DNA of 64,000 nt, taken from contig JAFYEZ010000040.1 of NCBI GenBank assembly GCA_017544005.1, forward strand, positions 35,228 to 99,227, given 5' to 3'. This document shows positions 8,102 to 17,607 of the stretch, in pieces. The notes below the pieces were generated by a model, which was given only the letters and a program-made list of their open reading frames with translations, did no database searches and was not told the DNA's origin. This DNA is from Bacteroidales bacterium (GTDB lineage: Bacteria > Bacteroidota > Bacteroidia > Bacteroidales > UBA932). A program made the position numbers and the translations under genes. The number at the start of each line of letters is the position of its first letter. The stretch's first letter is position 1.

Positions 8102-8119
8102 TTAATAATTAATTATTAA
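8102..8119. promoter_or_regulatory. Perfect 18-bp AT-only palindrome before the first pilin gene
   Basis: TTAATAATTAATTATTAA reads the same on both strands. It lies 6 bp after the stop of the DUF5119-like gene and 22 bp before the pilin ATG. It may be an operator or an RNA-processing site. No clear TAnnTTTG follows it. Confidence 0.5.
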
Positions 8120-8141
8120 CCTTTATAAACAATCAAACATT

Positions 8142-9242
8142 ATGAAAACCAATCAATTGATTCTCGCAGTTGCAGCACTCGCAGTGTTCGCATCCTGCAG
8201 CAACGACAACCTCAAAGTCACTGAGACTGTCGACAACGAAATCGGCTTCAACACCGTGACTCGCATGGCTACCCGTGCAAACGACGCCATCATTACCGGT
8301 ACCGCCTACGGCACCTACAACACCTTCCAGGTTTGGGGCTGGCAGTCCGAGGCTGCTGACTTCTCCGAGTTCGCAGACAACGATGCTTCCAACTTCATGA
8401 CTAACCTGACCATTTCCTGGACCAAGGGTCGCGACAACTCCCGTGCAGAAGCATGGAGAAATGCTGAAAAGTACTACTACTGGCCGTATACCGGCAAGAT
8501 CAGCTTCCTTGCAATTCACCCGTCGACCGTCGCTCCTTCCACCACCGGTTGGGATGCTACCAACGACAAGCCGCAGGCAACCATCGCTGACTACACCATC
8601 GCTGCTGGTAACAAGACCACTGACCTGATGTTTGCAAACAACGCAGGCGTCCGCCGCGCAGATGCTCTCCCGATGGTCTTCTCCCACGCTCTCTCGCAGA
8701 TCCAGTTCCGCGTCAGAACGAACGATGACTACACCGCAGACGGTCTGGAATTCAAGGTTGAAAGCGTCAACATCAACAACATCGACCTCTCCGGCGACGT
8801 TGCTTACGCAAACGATGCTATTACTTGGAGCGACAACGCAACCCAGACTGCAAACTGGGAGTACAAGGTTGCTACCCAGGTTGTCAACTACCACGATGCT
8901 GATGCAGATGCTGACCTCTATGGCGAAGCAGTCGTGATGGTTCCCCAGCCGGCAAACGTTCTTGTGATCGATACCCCCGCAGTGGGTACTCCTGGCGATC
9001 CGGGCTATGTGCCTGCTACCTATAGCGATGATGTTCAGACCACCCTTACCATTGGTTACACCATGAAGCAGGGCGACAACGCAGCCATCGCCGGTACCGT
9101 TACCGTTCCCGCTCCGCAGGAGTGGCAGGCTGGTAAGAGATATCTCTACACCCTCAACTTCAAGCTCAACGAAATCACCTTCAACCCCTCCGTTACCGAC
9201 TGGGTTGACGTAGCAGTTGCAACCATCAACATTCTTGACTAA
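8142..9242 (+). CDS. Fimbrillin-family lipoprotein 1 (probable major pilin)
   Basis: A protein of 366 residues with signal peptide and lipobox VFASC (Cys19). The hallmark fimbrillin segment VFSHALSQIQFRV sits near residue 180, and YYYWPYTGKISFLAIHP near residue 107 corresponds to the YWP...SF...P motif shared by all the pilins here. TVTRMATRA at residues 39-46 offers Arg41 and Arg45 as trypsin-like maturation sites. In type V pili, cleavage there exposes the groove for donor-strand exchange, and the C-terminus (WVDVAVATINILD) acts as the donor. The gene uses a narrow codon set (GCA/GCT, ACC, AAC, TTC) unlike the downstream minor genes, which suggests high expression. Confidence 0.85.
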   Translation: MKTNQLILAVAALAVFASCSNDNLKVTETVDNEIGFNTVTRMATRANDAIITGTAYGTYNTFQVWGWQSEAADFSEFADNDASNFMTNLTISWTKGRDNSRAEAWRNAEKYYYWPYTGKISFLAIHPSTVAPSTTGWDATNDKPQATIADYTIAAGNKTTDLMFANNAGVRRADALPMVFSHALSQIQFRVRTNDDYTADGLEFKVESVNINNIDLSGDVAYANDAITWSDNATQTANWEYKVATQVVNYHDADADADLYGEAVVMVPQPANVLVIDTPAVGTPGDPGYVPATYSDDVQTTLTIGYTMKQGDNAAIAGTVTVPAPQEWQAGKRYLYTLNFKLNEITFNPSVTDWVDVAVATINILD

Positions 9243-9283
9243 CTCTAGAAAAAAAGTAACAAATCAATAAAACACAACGCATT

Positions 9284-10336
9284 ATGAAAAAGTTCTTCCT
9301 CCTCGCAGTTGCGGCAGTCGCAGTACTCGCCAGCTGCTCCAAGAACACGCTTGATCCCGCTTCCCAGAAGAACCGGGAAATTAGCTTCAACACGGTTTCT
9401 GCACCGAGCACCAGAACTCCGCTTTCTGGTACTGTTTACAAAACGACCGATCCTACCTTCGGCGTCTTCTGCTACGCACTGACTTCCGGTAAGACCTGGG
9501 CAGCTAACAGTAGCGACGGCCAGGCTTACATGAACAAAGTTGAGATCTCCTACAATGACACCGATAAGATCTGGGAGCCGGCGTCCACCTATTACTGGCC
9601 GCTCTCCGGTTCGCTCACCTTCACCGGTTTCTCCCCGTTCTCCGAGAATGCGAAAGTAGCTTATGATCCTGCAAACAAGGCACTGACCGTCACGAACTAC
9701 GTGGCAGCCGCTACCACCGCAGCTCAGACCGACCTCATGTGGGCAAACACCCAGAAGGACCTCACCGACAACCAGTCTACCTATACGTCTGAAAGCGCAA
9801 CCAGCACGCTGAAAGGTGTTAACATGGTCTTCCACCATGCTCTCTCCCAGGTGCTCTTCCATGTGAAGAAGGCTGCAGGTCTTGATGATTACACCATTAC
9901 CGTGAATAGCATTACTTTCAATGCAATGTCCACCGGTACGCTGACCGTTACCGACGATACGCCCGTCTGGGGAGCAGCTACTACTGCTGAAGACTATGAC
10001 AGCGAAGGTTCCGATGTCGTCGCGCCGAACAACTCTGCTGCATTCGCAGCGTTCGGTAATGCGAATATGATGGTCCCTCAGTCCCTGACCGCTGCCAACC
10101 CGCTGGTTGCCAACGACCAGAAGTTCAATATCACCTATTCTCTCGAGAAGAGTGGTGTGGACCTCGGCCAGAAGACCGTCACCGTTGCTCTCCGTACCGC
10201 TGACGTTGCTGCTTGGGAACAGAACAAGAAGTACAACTACAATATTGTTATCGACCTTAACAAGATCTACTTCAACCCTACGATGGTTGACTGGGTCGAT
10301 GCTGATCCTCAACCCACTCAGATTACTGTTCAATAA
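9284..10336 (+). CDS. Fimbrillin-family lipoprotein 2
   Basis: A protein of 350 residues with lipobox VLASC (Cys18). It has the fimbrillin core VFHHALSQVLFHVKK near residue 183, TYYWPLSGSLTFTGFSP near residue 104, and a C-terminal YFNPTMVDWVDADPQPTQ segment that parallels pilin 1. APSTRTP places a possible maturation Arg at residue 44. Its N-terminus (MKKFFLLAVAAVAVLASCSK) is nearly the same as that of pilin 3, which suggests recent duplication. Gene spacing is 41 bp from pilin 1 and 30 bp to pilin 3, with no terminator between. Codon use is as restricted as in pilin 1. Confidence 0.85.
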   Translation: MKKFFLLAVAAVAVLASCSKNTLDPASQKNREISFNTVSAPSTRTPLSGTVYKTTDPTFGVFCYALTSGKTWAANSSDGQAYMNKVEISYNDTDKIWEPASTYYWPLSGSLTFTGFSPFSENAKVAYDPANKALTVTNYVAAATTAAQTDLMWANTQKDLTDNQSTYTSESATSTLKGVNMVFHHALSQVLFHVKKAAGLDDYTITVNSITFNAMSTGTLTVTDDTPVWGAATTAEDYDSEGSDVVAPNNSAAFAAFGNANMMVPQSLTAANPLVANDQKFNITYSLEKSGVDLGQKTVTVALRTADVAAWEQNKKYNYNIVIDLNKIYFNPTMVDWVDADPQPTQITVQ

Positions 10337-10366
10337 CGCTAACACGACAAAACGATTATAATAGCT

Positions 10367-11479
10367 ATGAAGAAATTCCTTTTCCTTGCAGCTACCGCAG
10401 TGGTAGCATTGGCAGCTTGCTCCAAGAACGAAATCAATGTGGCAGCTCCCACTGAAATCGATTTTGCACCCAACGCCCTCCAGACCAAGGCACTGATCCT
10501 TCCGGACGGCAACGCTGGCGAGCAGCTCGCTTTCCCGACCACCGAGACCTTCAATGTCTTTGCATTTGCTGACCTCGACGGTGCCGGCAGCGACTACGCT
10601 ACCAACTACACCACTCCGCTGATGGACGACGTAGAGATCTCTTTCCACCCGACCGCAACGGCAGGTGACTGGAAGGCTACCACGGGTACCTACCTCTGGC
10701 CGGCTACCGGTACGGTTGACTTCTATGCATACCACCCGGCAAGCATTACCGCTACCTTCGACACCACCGAAGAACCCAAGGGTCTGAACCTCACCGGTAT
10801 CAGCCTCGGTACGGTCGTGGGCAGCCAGGTTGACCCGGTTGTGGCATCCGTCCTCGCACAGGTCGCTGCTTCCAAGCCGAAGGTTGCGCTTGTCTTCAAG
10901 CACATCACCAGCCAGATCGCTGTCACCGCTTTCGACGCTACCGAGACCGCTTCCCTCAAGGGTAAGATCACCATCGAGCGCGTTATCTTCAAGAACATGA
11001 AGACCAGCGGCGACTACCGTGAAGGTACCACTACCGGCAAGGGCCTCTGGAGCAATGTCAACACCAAGGCTGACTTCACCTCCTTCTCCGGCAGCGAGGT
11101 TCTCGCAGAAACCGAGAACTACCTCTCCGCTGGTTCCTTCGCAGCTGCCATCGACAACAGCGCAGCTTTCGTCGTAATTCCTGAAAACATCGTCACCGGC
11201 ACTGCAGCTGACCAGGTTATCGAGGTTAGCTACAGCATCGCATCTTACAGCATCAACGGCTTCGACTATCCCGCTACCCCGACCCAGACGGTTACCATTC
11301 CGCTCTACAACAAGGTTAGCGCCAACAAGCTGCAGAACGGCAAGCGCTATGTGTTCCACATCGGCATCTCGATGGATGGTGCAAACAACGAAATCATGTT
11401 TGCTCCGGTCGTCGAGGGTTGGGATACCGAGGATATCAGCGGTATCACCATCGACGCTGTGAACGCTGCACTGCTCTAA
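10367..11479 (+). CDS. Fimbrillin-family lipoprotein 3
   Basis: A protein of 370 residues with lipobox LAACS (Cys18). TYLWPATGTVDFYAYHPA and a more diverged core VFKHITSQIAVTAF mark it as a member of the same family. At the position of the maturation Arg there is Lys41 (LQTKALILP). Either a protease with broader specificity is used or this subunit is processed differently. The C-terminus (FAPVVEGWDTEDI) keeps the W-containing donor-strand region. It is the last gene with restricted codon use. A GC-rich hairpin follows in the 93-bp gap to the next gene. Confidence 0.82.
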   Translation: MKKFLFLAATAVVALAACSKNEINVAAPTEIDFAPNALQTKALILPDGNAGEQLAFPTTETFNVFAFADLDGAGSDYATNYTTPLMDDVEISFHPTATAGDWKATTGTYLWPATGTVDFYAYHPASITATFDTTEEPKGLNLTGISLGTVVGSQVDPVVASVLAQVAASKPKVALVFKHITSQIAVTAFDATETASLKGKITIERVIFKNMKTSGDYREGTTTGKGLWSNVNTKADFTSFSGSEVLAETENYLSAGSFAAAIDNSAAFVVIPENIVTGTAADQVIEVSYSIASYSINGFDYPATPTQTVTIPLYNKVSANKLQNGKRYVFHIGISMDGANNEIMFAPVVEGWDTEDISGITIDAVNAALL

Positions 11480-11518
11480 TGCCAGTGAGAATCGATTGTT
11501 TATAATATCAGTCTCCAT

Positions 11519-11546
11519 CCGGGCGGAGCAATCCGGCCCCGCCCGG
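11519..11546 (+). promoter_or_regulatory. GC-rich intra-operon hairpin after the major pilin genes
   Basis: CCGGGCGG (11519-11526) pairs with CCGCCCGG (11539-11546) across a 12-base loop. No T-run follows, so it would act as an mRNA stabiliser or partial attenuator and not as a full terminator. It lies between pilin 3 and the minor-subunit genes. Confidence 0.5.
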
Positions 11547-11572
11547 GGAAGAGACAAAAGAGACAATCATTA

Positions 11573-12628
11573 ATGCGTAGAAAACCGGTCATAATCCTGA
11601 TTACCTTAGCGTTGGCATTTGCCTCCTGCTCGATGGGCACCCACGATTCCATTACCCGGGAAACGATGGTGTTCTCGGCCGTTGCATCGCATTCCAATGT
11701 CAAGGGAATCATCACGACAACAAACTACCCGGTGGACGTGCCGTTTATCGTTGAGGCGGTCCATTATCCGGAAGGCATTGCCCAATCCGCGGGCAGTTCC
11801 TACGTTTCGGATGAAACCATCTCATACGATGCCGTGCATGGCGTCTGGCGGCCCGAAGGGGATATCTTCTGGCCTGCCAACGGAGATGTCGTGTTCTATG
11901 CCGGTTCCCCCATCCTTCACCAGGTCCGCCTCACGGCCGACAAAGGTGTTGTAGCCGACTGGGAGATCAATACCCTCGAAGATTCTCAGGTCGATCTTTG
12001 CGTGGCCAAGACCACGGAAAAATGCGAGGATCACCCGACGGTCGTACCTATTGTTTTCTCGCACGCGCTGTCGCAGGTTTGCTTCAAGGCAAGATGCCTG
12101 CAGAATTATTCCACGTCGCAGCGCGTTGACGACATGGTGCAGGCCGACGTCATCACGGTCATACTTGATTCGGTCAAGGTCACGGATGTCCTTTCCAAAG
12201 GTCATTTCACCCAGAGTCCTTTCGGCTGGGAAGTCGACCCCGTCCACACGGCCGGGTATACCGTTTACAGCAATCCTCAAGGCCTTGAATTGCGTTGCGA
12301 CCGCTACGACAATCCCGTGCTCAACTACCTCAATACCGTGCTGATGATTCCGCAGGTACTCTCCGGCGACGCCCGGATTGAAGAGTGGCACCACTGCGTG
12401 GTTCGCTCCAGCGTGACCAACGTAAACACCGGAGAAATCGTCTCCGACGTGACTTATCCGGTTTCCGGCCACAGCAGCATTCCCATCCGGCTCTGCGGCG
12501 AAAAATGGAATCCAGATTACAAATACACCTATCGCATCGCGGTCGGTCTGCAAAGCGAGAATACCGTCATTTCCCTGGCGGTGACAGACTGGACCGAGAC
12601 GAAAGAAATTATTTTAGGCGACGAATGA
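11573..12628 (+). CDS. Fimbrillin-family lipoprotein 4 (probable minor subunit)
   Basis: A protein of 351 residues with lipobox FASCS (Cys19). The core VFSHALSQVCFKAR is near residue 161 and DIFWPANGDVVFYAGSP near residue 97. The expected maturation position carries Lys44 (SNVKGIITTT); an Arg29 lies closer to the lipid. Codon choice is less restricted than in pilins 1-3, and the next gene overlaps by 4 bases (ATGA), so it belongs to a tightly coupled downstream group. A role as an adaptor or minor pilin is inferred from position. Confidence 0.78.
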   Translation: MRRKPVIILITLALAFASCSMGTHDSITRETMVFSAVASHSNVKGIITTTNYPVDVPFIVEAVHYPEGIAQSAGSSYVSDETISYDAVHGVWRPEGDIFWPANGDVVFYAGSPILHQVRLTADKGVVADWEINTLEDSQVDLCVAKTTEKCEDHPTVVPIVFSHALSQVCFKARCLQNYSTSQRVDDMVQADVITVILDSVKVTDVLSKGHFTQSPFGWEVDPVHTAGYTVYSNPQGLELRCDRYDNPVLNYLNTVLMIPQVLSGDARIEEWHHCVVRSSVTNVNTGEIVSDVTYPVSGHSSIPIRLCGEKWNPDYKYTYRIAVGLQSENTVISLAVTDWTETKEIILGDE

Positions 12629-13629
12629 GAAAGAACGTAGCATACCTTGCCATCCTGGCGATCATGACGCTCCTTCCGGGGTGCACGAAGACGGAGATTA
12701 CCTCCGGCTGCATCGCCTTTGCGCCCGTAGCTGCCAAGGCTACGCGTGCCATCATTCAGGATACGACCTATCCGGAAGGTGAATCGTTCCTCGTGAGCGC
12801 CTACCACAATGGCACCTCGGCCTACTTTGAAGGCCTTACCGCCACCTACTGGTCCACCGTTAACGGCACCAAACTCTGGGAAACCTCGACCACGGAATAC
12901 TGGCCCCTCGAGGGTTCTCTCGATTTTATTGCGTACAGCCCGGCAAGCGTCAATTCGACACAGGCCAGTGAACGTGTCATCATCGATTCCGAAGACGGAG
13001 TCGTCGCCGAAGGCTATACCATACAGAACACTACACAGATGACGACCGATTTCTGCTATGCATCCGCTACGGTCGCCGACTGCGCTTCCCACCCCGAATC
13101 CGTTCCGCTCGCCTTCTCGCACGCCCTCTCGCAGGTTGTGTTCCGCGTCAAGGCGGCAGACTACTATAACGACGCTCAGAAGGCCGTCTCCCTGACCCTC
13201 AAATCCCTGTCGCTGGGCGGCATCAACTCCGTAGGATCCTTCGCCGCCGGCACCTGGTCAGACCAGAGCACCGAGTACAGCTATCCGCTTTTCGGTGCCC
13301 CCTCCGCGCCGATCTCACTCACTTATGGCGAGGGCAACGTGCCCGACGTGATCGACATTTGCGCGTACCTCTACGTTCCCCAGACCCTGGGGGCCAACGC
13401 TTCGATTACCGTTGGTTACAGCATTGTACAAACGGTAAATTCTAGTAACTTTACATTTGAAAATGCTCCGGTTACCATCAAGCTCGGCGGCGCAGGCAGC
13501 GCCGTCACGCAGTGGCAACCCGGTAAAAAATATATCTACACCCTCAGCATCGGCCTGAACGACCTGATCACCTTCACCGTTACGGCGGATGACTGGACAA
13601 GTCACGAAGCGGGTGTTGTGGTTGAGTAA
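12625..13629 (+). CDS. Fimbrillin-family lipoprotein 5 (probable minor subunit)
   Basis: A protein of 334 residues. The start is set at the ATG that overlaps the preceding stop (ATGA at 12625-12628). The reading frame extends further upstream, but only as an out-of-frame copy of the previous gene. Lipobox LLPGC (Cys20), TKATRAIIQ with Arg41, TEYWPLEGSLDFIAYSPA and the core AFSHALSQVVFRVK near residue 164 identify a fimbrillin. Two fimbrillins (4 and 5) share the unusual segment TYPEG or HYPEG near residue 50, so they are probably sister paralogues. The next gene begins 5 bp downstream. Confidence 0.8.
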   Translation: MRKNVAYLAILAIMTLLPGCTKTEITSGCIAFAPVAAKATRAIIQDTTYPEGESFLVSAYHNGTSAYFEGLTATYWSTVNGTKLWETSTTEYWPLEGSLDFIAYSPASVNSTQASERVIIDSEDGVVAEGYTIQNTTQMTTDFCYASATVADCASHPESVPLAFSHALSQVVFRVKAADYYNDAQKAVSLTLKSLSLGGINSVGSFAAGTWSDQSTEYSYPLFGAPSAPISLTYGEGNVPDVIDICAYLYVPQTLGANASITVGYSIVQTVNSSNFTFENAPVTIKLGGAGSAVTQWQPGKKYIYTLSIGLNDLITFTVTADDWTSHEAGVVVE

Positions 13630-13633
13630 GAAA

Positions 13634-15103
13634 ATGATGAGAAGAAGTATCCTATATCTGATGATTGTTGCCCTGGTGGCAGCCTCCTGCGAGAAGGTCC
13701 ATTTCGCAGAAGGGACCATCTCCTTCTCCGCCGTGGATAACGGCACCCGCGCCCTGATGGACGATGCCGCACTCAAGACGGCCGGAAATAAGCTCAAGGT
13801 TTATGACCAGCTGACCGGCTTCTCCGGCACCGCCTCCTGGATGGGTGCGGACAACTACTATATCAACGATGAAATCGTCTATGCGGGCAACCCGGTTTGG
13901 GATTTTACCTCCAACATGGCTTATCCCTGGACCACCGACGGCACGCATAAGTTCTTCTCCTGGCTCAGCTATGATCAGTCCCTGGATATGACGGCGGCCA
14001 GCTTCTGCGGGGCTTCCTTCAATGCGGCTACGCAGGTTCTCTCGATTCCCCAGAAGGTGATGGACACCTCGACGGCTCAGTTTGACTTCATGTATTCGGA
14101 TGTGCTTACCGTTCCCGCGGAATCGCACACGGCCGGCACTCCGGTCAACCTCCCGTTGCATCATCTGTTCACGGCCCTGAATCTCCGCGTCCAGAACACC
14201 TCCGGCAACACGATCTATCTCAAGCGCGTCACGCTTGTGGGAATGAAGAACAAGCGCAGCGCCACGATCGATTTCTCATCGACAGAGGTTCAGGTGACCA
14301 CGGCAGACTTCGATTCCGTCAATACGGTGCTCTTCCAGTCTGACAACGCCGAGGGTACGGTGTTCAACAACAACCCGGACAGCTACTATCCGCTGACGGA
14401 TTTCATCCTGATGTGGCCCCAGACCGCAGCGGAACTGGATACGAACGCCCGGCTGGTGGTGGATTACAGCGTCCTTTCAAACGAGGTGCTTTCGGACAAC
14501 CTGTCGGCAAATGTGGTTCTGAGCAGACAGGTATCTTTGAGAAATATGGGTCTGGAGGCCGGTACAAAGTACACGCTCTCGCTCCAGTTCAAGAAGAGTA
14601 CCCTTGAGATTCAGTTGAAAGTGCTGCCTTGGGAGTATGAGGCTTACGACTGGAACTATGCCGATCACTCCATTTCCGCCAGAAGCGGCGCCGGATTCAA
14701 GGACGGCGTGCTGGCCTTCTATCGTCAGAATCCCGGCACGGGAGAGTACTCGGTGGCGCCTACCACTGACGAGTGGTCTGCCAAGACGATGCGTTTTACC
14801 AGTCGCAGTGAGCAACTCAAGGGGCGTTTCTTCATTGAAGCACCGACCTCCGGCCGCTGGCAGGTGACGACGTATCCGCTTTCCGCCGCCGAGTATTTCA
14901 TCGTGGAACCCTCCTCCGGCGACATCGATGCGTTTACGGACGACGGCAAGGTAGAATTCACCGTCAAGGCTAACCCGGACAGGACGCCTTCTTCTACCCA
15001 GACGCTCTTTTTCAATGTGGCCATCTTCTTTAACGGAGAATGGCACGATGCGAATTCTGAATTCAACCGGAAAAACATTAGACTAGTATTGGATGCGAAC
15101 TAA
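13634..15103 (+). CDS. Fimbrillin-like lipoprotein 6, longer, with an extra C-terminal domain
   Basis: A protein of 489 residues. The start is ATG 13634 (an adjacent ATG lies at 13637), just after the previous stop. Lipobox VAASC (Cys19) and DNGTRALMDD with Arg39 fit the group. The fimbrillin core is diverged (LPLHHLFTALNLRVQ). After about residue 340 a second domain of 140 residues follows (AYDWNYADHSIS to RLVLDAN), not seen in the shorter pilins. It resembles a BACON-like or Ig-like beta domain only in general character. It overlaps the next gene by 11 bases. A role near the pilus tip is inferred. Confidence 0.68.
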   Translation: MMRRSILYLMIVALVAASCEKVHFAEGTISFSAVDNGTRALMDDAALKTAGNKLKVYDQLTGFSGTASWMGADNYYINDEIVYAGNPVWDFTSNMAYPWTTDGTHKFFSWLSYDQSLDMTAASFCGASFNAATQVLSIPQKVMDTSTAQFDFMYSDVLTVPAESHTAGTPVNLPLHHLFTALNLRVQNTSGNTIYLKRVTLVGMKNKRSATIDFSSTEVQVTTADFDSVNTVLFQSDNAEGTVFNNNPDSYYPLTDFILMWPQTAAELDTNARLVVDYSVLSNEVLSDNLSANVVLSRQVSLRNMGLEAGTKYTLSLQFKKSTLEIQLKVLPWEYEAYDWNYADHSISARSGAGFKDGVLAFYRQNPGTGEYSVAPTTDEWSAKTMRFTSRSEQLKGRFFIEAPTSGRWQVTTYPLSAAEYFIVEPSSGDIDAFTDDGKVEFTVKANPDRTPSSTQTLFFNVAIFFNGEWHDANSEFNRKNIRLVLDAN

Positions 15104-17603
15104 ACTCATCATATTGGCATTGTCGCTGCTGGCACTGGCCGGCTGCGTACCGGATGTTCCCGAGTACGGCGAGGGAATTGTCCTGAACCTGGTTGTTGCA
15201 GATTCCCAAACCCGCGCCACCAAGCCTGGAGAAGACGCGCTGAATGAGAATACGCTTTCACAGAATGTGGATGTCTTCTTCTACAACGAAACTACGGGCG
15301 TTATTACCAAGAAGGCCCTTCAGCACCGTCGCAACGATATGTGGGTTCAGATCCCGACCAATCCGAGTGATATTGAGAATATCTTCGGAACGACGGGAGC
15401 GGGCGCTACCTGCGGACTGTTCGTGGTAGCCAACTTCACAGGTACTTATGAAGGGACAGAAACCATCGATCAGGTCAAGCAATCCCTGCTGGCTCCCCCC
15501 ACATGGGAATCTTCGGTGACGATCAATGAGACTCCGGCTTGGAATTATATTCAGTCCAACTTTGTGATGACGGGCGAGATGCAGGTCAAATTGGGCAATG
15601 CGCAAGGTTCCTCCCCGGTTTATGCCACGGTCAGTCTTGAACGTGTGGCATTAAAGGTGACCTTCTCCGTCACGGTGGCCGATAGCGCCACCGGTGATGA
15701 CGAAGGCCAGTGGGCTCCGGACAAGAAAAATATGACCGTCTATATGGTCTATCCGATGCGCAAGGCCACGCTCGGCGCAGAACCGGTTCCGATGCCCGTT
15801 ACGGCTGGTGAAACCTATGGAGCCGGCGAAACAGTGGTTTACGAACAGTATCACGATATGGCGCTCTGCGCAACGGGAGATTCCCTTTCACGCCAGAGAA
15901 CCGTGAATGGGAGTCCTGTCACGGTCAAGGCACCGGTCTATACTACGATTGATTCCCTATTCGACGGACATATCGGACAGGTCAAGCCGTTCTACTCTTA
16001 TCCGATGTCGTGGGAGACCGGTTCCTCCATGGAGCCGTACATGAAACTCATCATCCCCTGGACTTATGGCAAGGTCACCCGAAAGTATTATTACAAGATT
16101 CCGTTCCACGGCAACGAGATGCTCCGCAACCACTGGTATCACATCTCGATCGACGTGCAGGTTCTGGGTACCGAGCAGGCTGATCCTCCGGAGGTGACCA
16201 TTCACTACGGAATCGCTCCCTGGGGCGGTTCCATCGAAGAGGTTGATGTGGAGAATATTACCAGTGTGACCTCCGTCCCCGCCACCGTTATCACGGCCCG
16301 TTATCTCAACGTGTCGACCACGGAATATGTGCTCTACAACGAGGATTCGATCACGATTCCCATCAACTCGAGCCACGACGTGGAGGTAGTCGGCTTTACG
16401 GTCGCCTCCGGAGCATACACATCCTCCCACAACATCGAGTCCAATTATATCGGTTCCAACCCGAGAATTTACAACCCGTTTACCACGACGATCAGCAATC
16501 AGATAGTGGCTGTCCGTCCGGACTACAGTTCCGCGACGCCCGGAGCCGTTTCGCACACGTTCACCTATAACCAGCCGCAGGACGGCGAAGGCTGGTCCGT
16601 CACCGTTAATGGCCGCGAGAGCGTTTCCCTGACCCATGCCCTGAAACGGGATATGTCCCAGAGCGGTTACGATGTTGCTCCGTATACGGTCCGGATGCGG
16701 CTTCGCCACGAAGGAGAGGGCGCGTCGCTCTACTTTACCGACGTAACGATCGAGCAGCGGCCCTCCATCATCATCAAGCCGGAGGAGAACAGTGGCGGCA
16801 CTTCGAGGTATGGCTATGGTTATGTGAATGGTGGACAGAATACCGGGGAGAACCAAACGAACACGGGATCATGGTTCCGGCCAAATTATGTCTGTACTGA
16901 TGGTAGCTGGACCAGTACTTCTCAGCAGAATAGCTGGGATTACTACCTTGGTACGGCCCCCAACGATTTGAGCAATTCGTCCAACAAGAATACGAATATG
17001 TATGTCATCGAGACCTCGGTTCTTCCGACGACCGGTACCGTTTCCACGTATATGTTGGGCGATCCGAGAAGCCGGGAAATCGATAATCTCGGTCAGTCGT
17101 GGAGCCAGAGCAAGGCTTCCGTCCAGAACGAAACCCGCAGGATTTCCTATTATTATCCCGCAGGCGGGGCGGAGTACAGCTATTTTATCGCGCCTAAATT
17201 CCGGATAGCGTCTTCATTTGGTTCTACGATGCCAATGACTTTCGAGAACGCGCAGCGTCGCTGTTCTTCCTACCAGGAAGATGGTTATCCGGCCGGCCGC
17301 TGGCGTCTTCCGACGGTAGCTGAGATTACTTACATGGCCCAGCTGACAAAGGACAACCTGATTCCGCGTCTGTTGGGTGGCGACGATGCCTCCGATACGG
17401 ATTACTGGAGCAACAACGGATACGTCACCGTACCGGGAGGAAGTAGTTCATCCCAGTTGACCAGCAATACGGGCAAAACTGGCAACAAATACGTTCGTTG
17501 TGTGTACGATGAATGGTACTGGGAAAACACGACCTATGAAACGGTAACGAAGACAGCCTTCACCTGGGGCGACCAGCCTCGTGCTGATGTAAGAAAGAAA
17601 TGA
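15093..17603 (+). CDS. Large pilus-locus lipoprotein with C-terminal DUF1566/FISUMP-like domain (probable tip subunit)
   Basis: A protein of 836 residues with lipobox LAGCV (Cys18) and SQTRATKPG with Arg41. The N-terminal 370 residues look like two Mfa2/FimB-type beta domains ending in VTIHYGIAPWGGS. A middle region contains Ig-like repeats. The C-terminal 150 residues contain NAQRRCSSY, AGRWRLPTVAEITYMAQL and NKYVRCVYDEWYW, the GxWRLPT...YVRCV signature of DUF1566/FISUMP-type domains related to C-type-lectin-like folds. Such ends are common in Bacteroidota surface adhesins. It overlaps the previous gene by 11 bases and lies 4 bp before the next. Confidence 0.68.
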   Translation: MRTKLIILALSLLALAGCVPDVPEYGEGIVLNLVVADSQTRATKPGEDALNENTLSQNVDVFFYNETTGVITKKALQHRRNDMWVQIPTNPSDIENIFGTTGAGATCGLFVVANFTGTYEGTETIDQVKQSLLAPPTWESSVTINETPAWNYIQSNFVMTGEMQVKLGNAQGSSPVYATVSLERVALKVTFSVTVADSATGDDEGQWAPDKKNMTVYMVYPMRKATLGAEPVPMPVTAGETYGAGETVVYEQYHDMALCATGDSLSRQRTVNGSPVTVKAPVYTTIDSLFDGHIGQVKPFYSYPMSWETGSSMEPYMKLIIPWTYGKVTRKYYYKIPFHGNEMLRNHWYHISIDVQVLGTEQADPPEVTIHYGIAPWGGSIEEVDVENITSVTSVPATVITARYLNVSTTEYVLYNEDSITIPINSSHDVEVVGFTVASGAYTSSHNIESNYIGSNPRIYNPFTTTISNQIVAVRPDYSSATPGAVSHTFTYNQPQDGEGWSVTVNGRESVSLTHALKRDMSQSGYDVAPYTVRMRLRHEGEGASLYFTDVTIEQRPSIIIKPEENSGGTSRYGYGYVNGGQNTGENQTNTGSWFRPNYVCTDGSWTSTSQQNSWDYYLGTAPNDLSNSSNKNTNMYVIETSVLPTTGTVSTYMLGDPRSREIDNLGQSWSQSKASVQNETRRISYYYPAGGAEYSYFIAPKFRIASSFGSTMPMTFENAQRRCSSYQEDGYPAGRWRLPTVAEITYMAQLTKDNLIPRLLGGDDASDTDYWSNNGYVTVPGGSSSSQLTSNTGKTGNKYVRCVYDEWYWENTTYETVTKTAFTWGDQPRADVRKK

Positions 17604-17607
17604 CACT

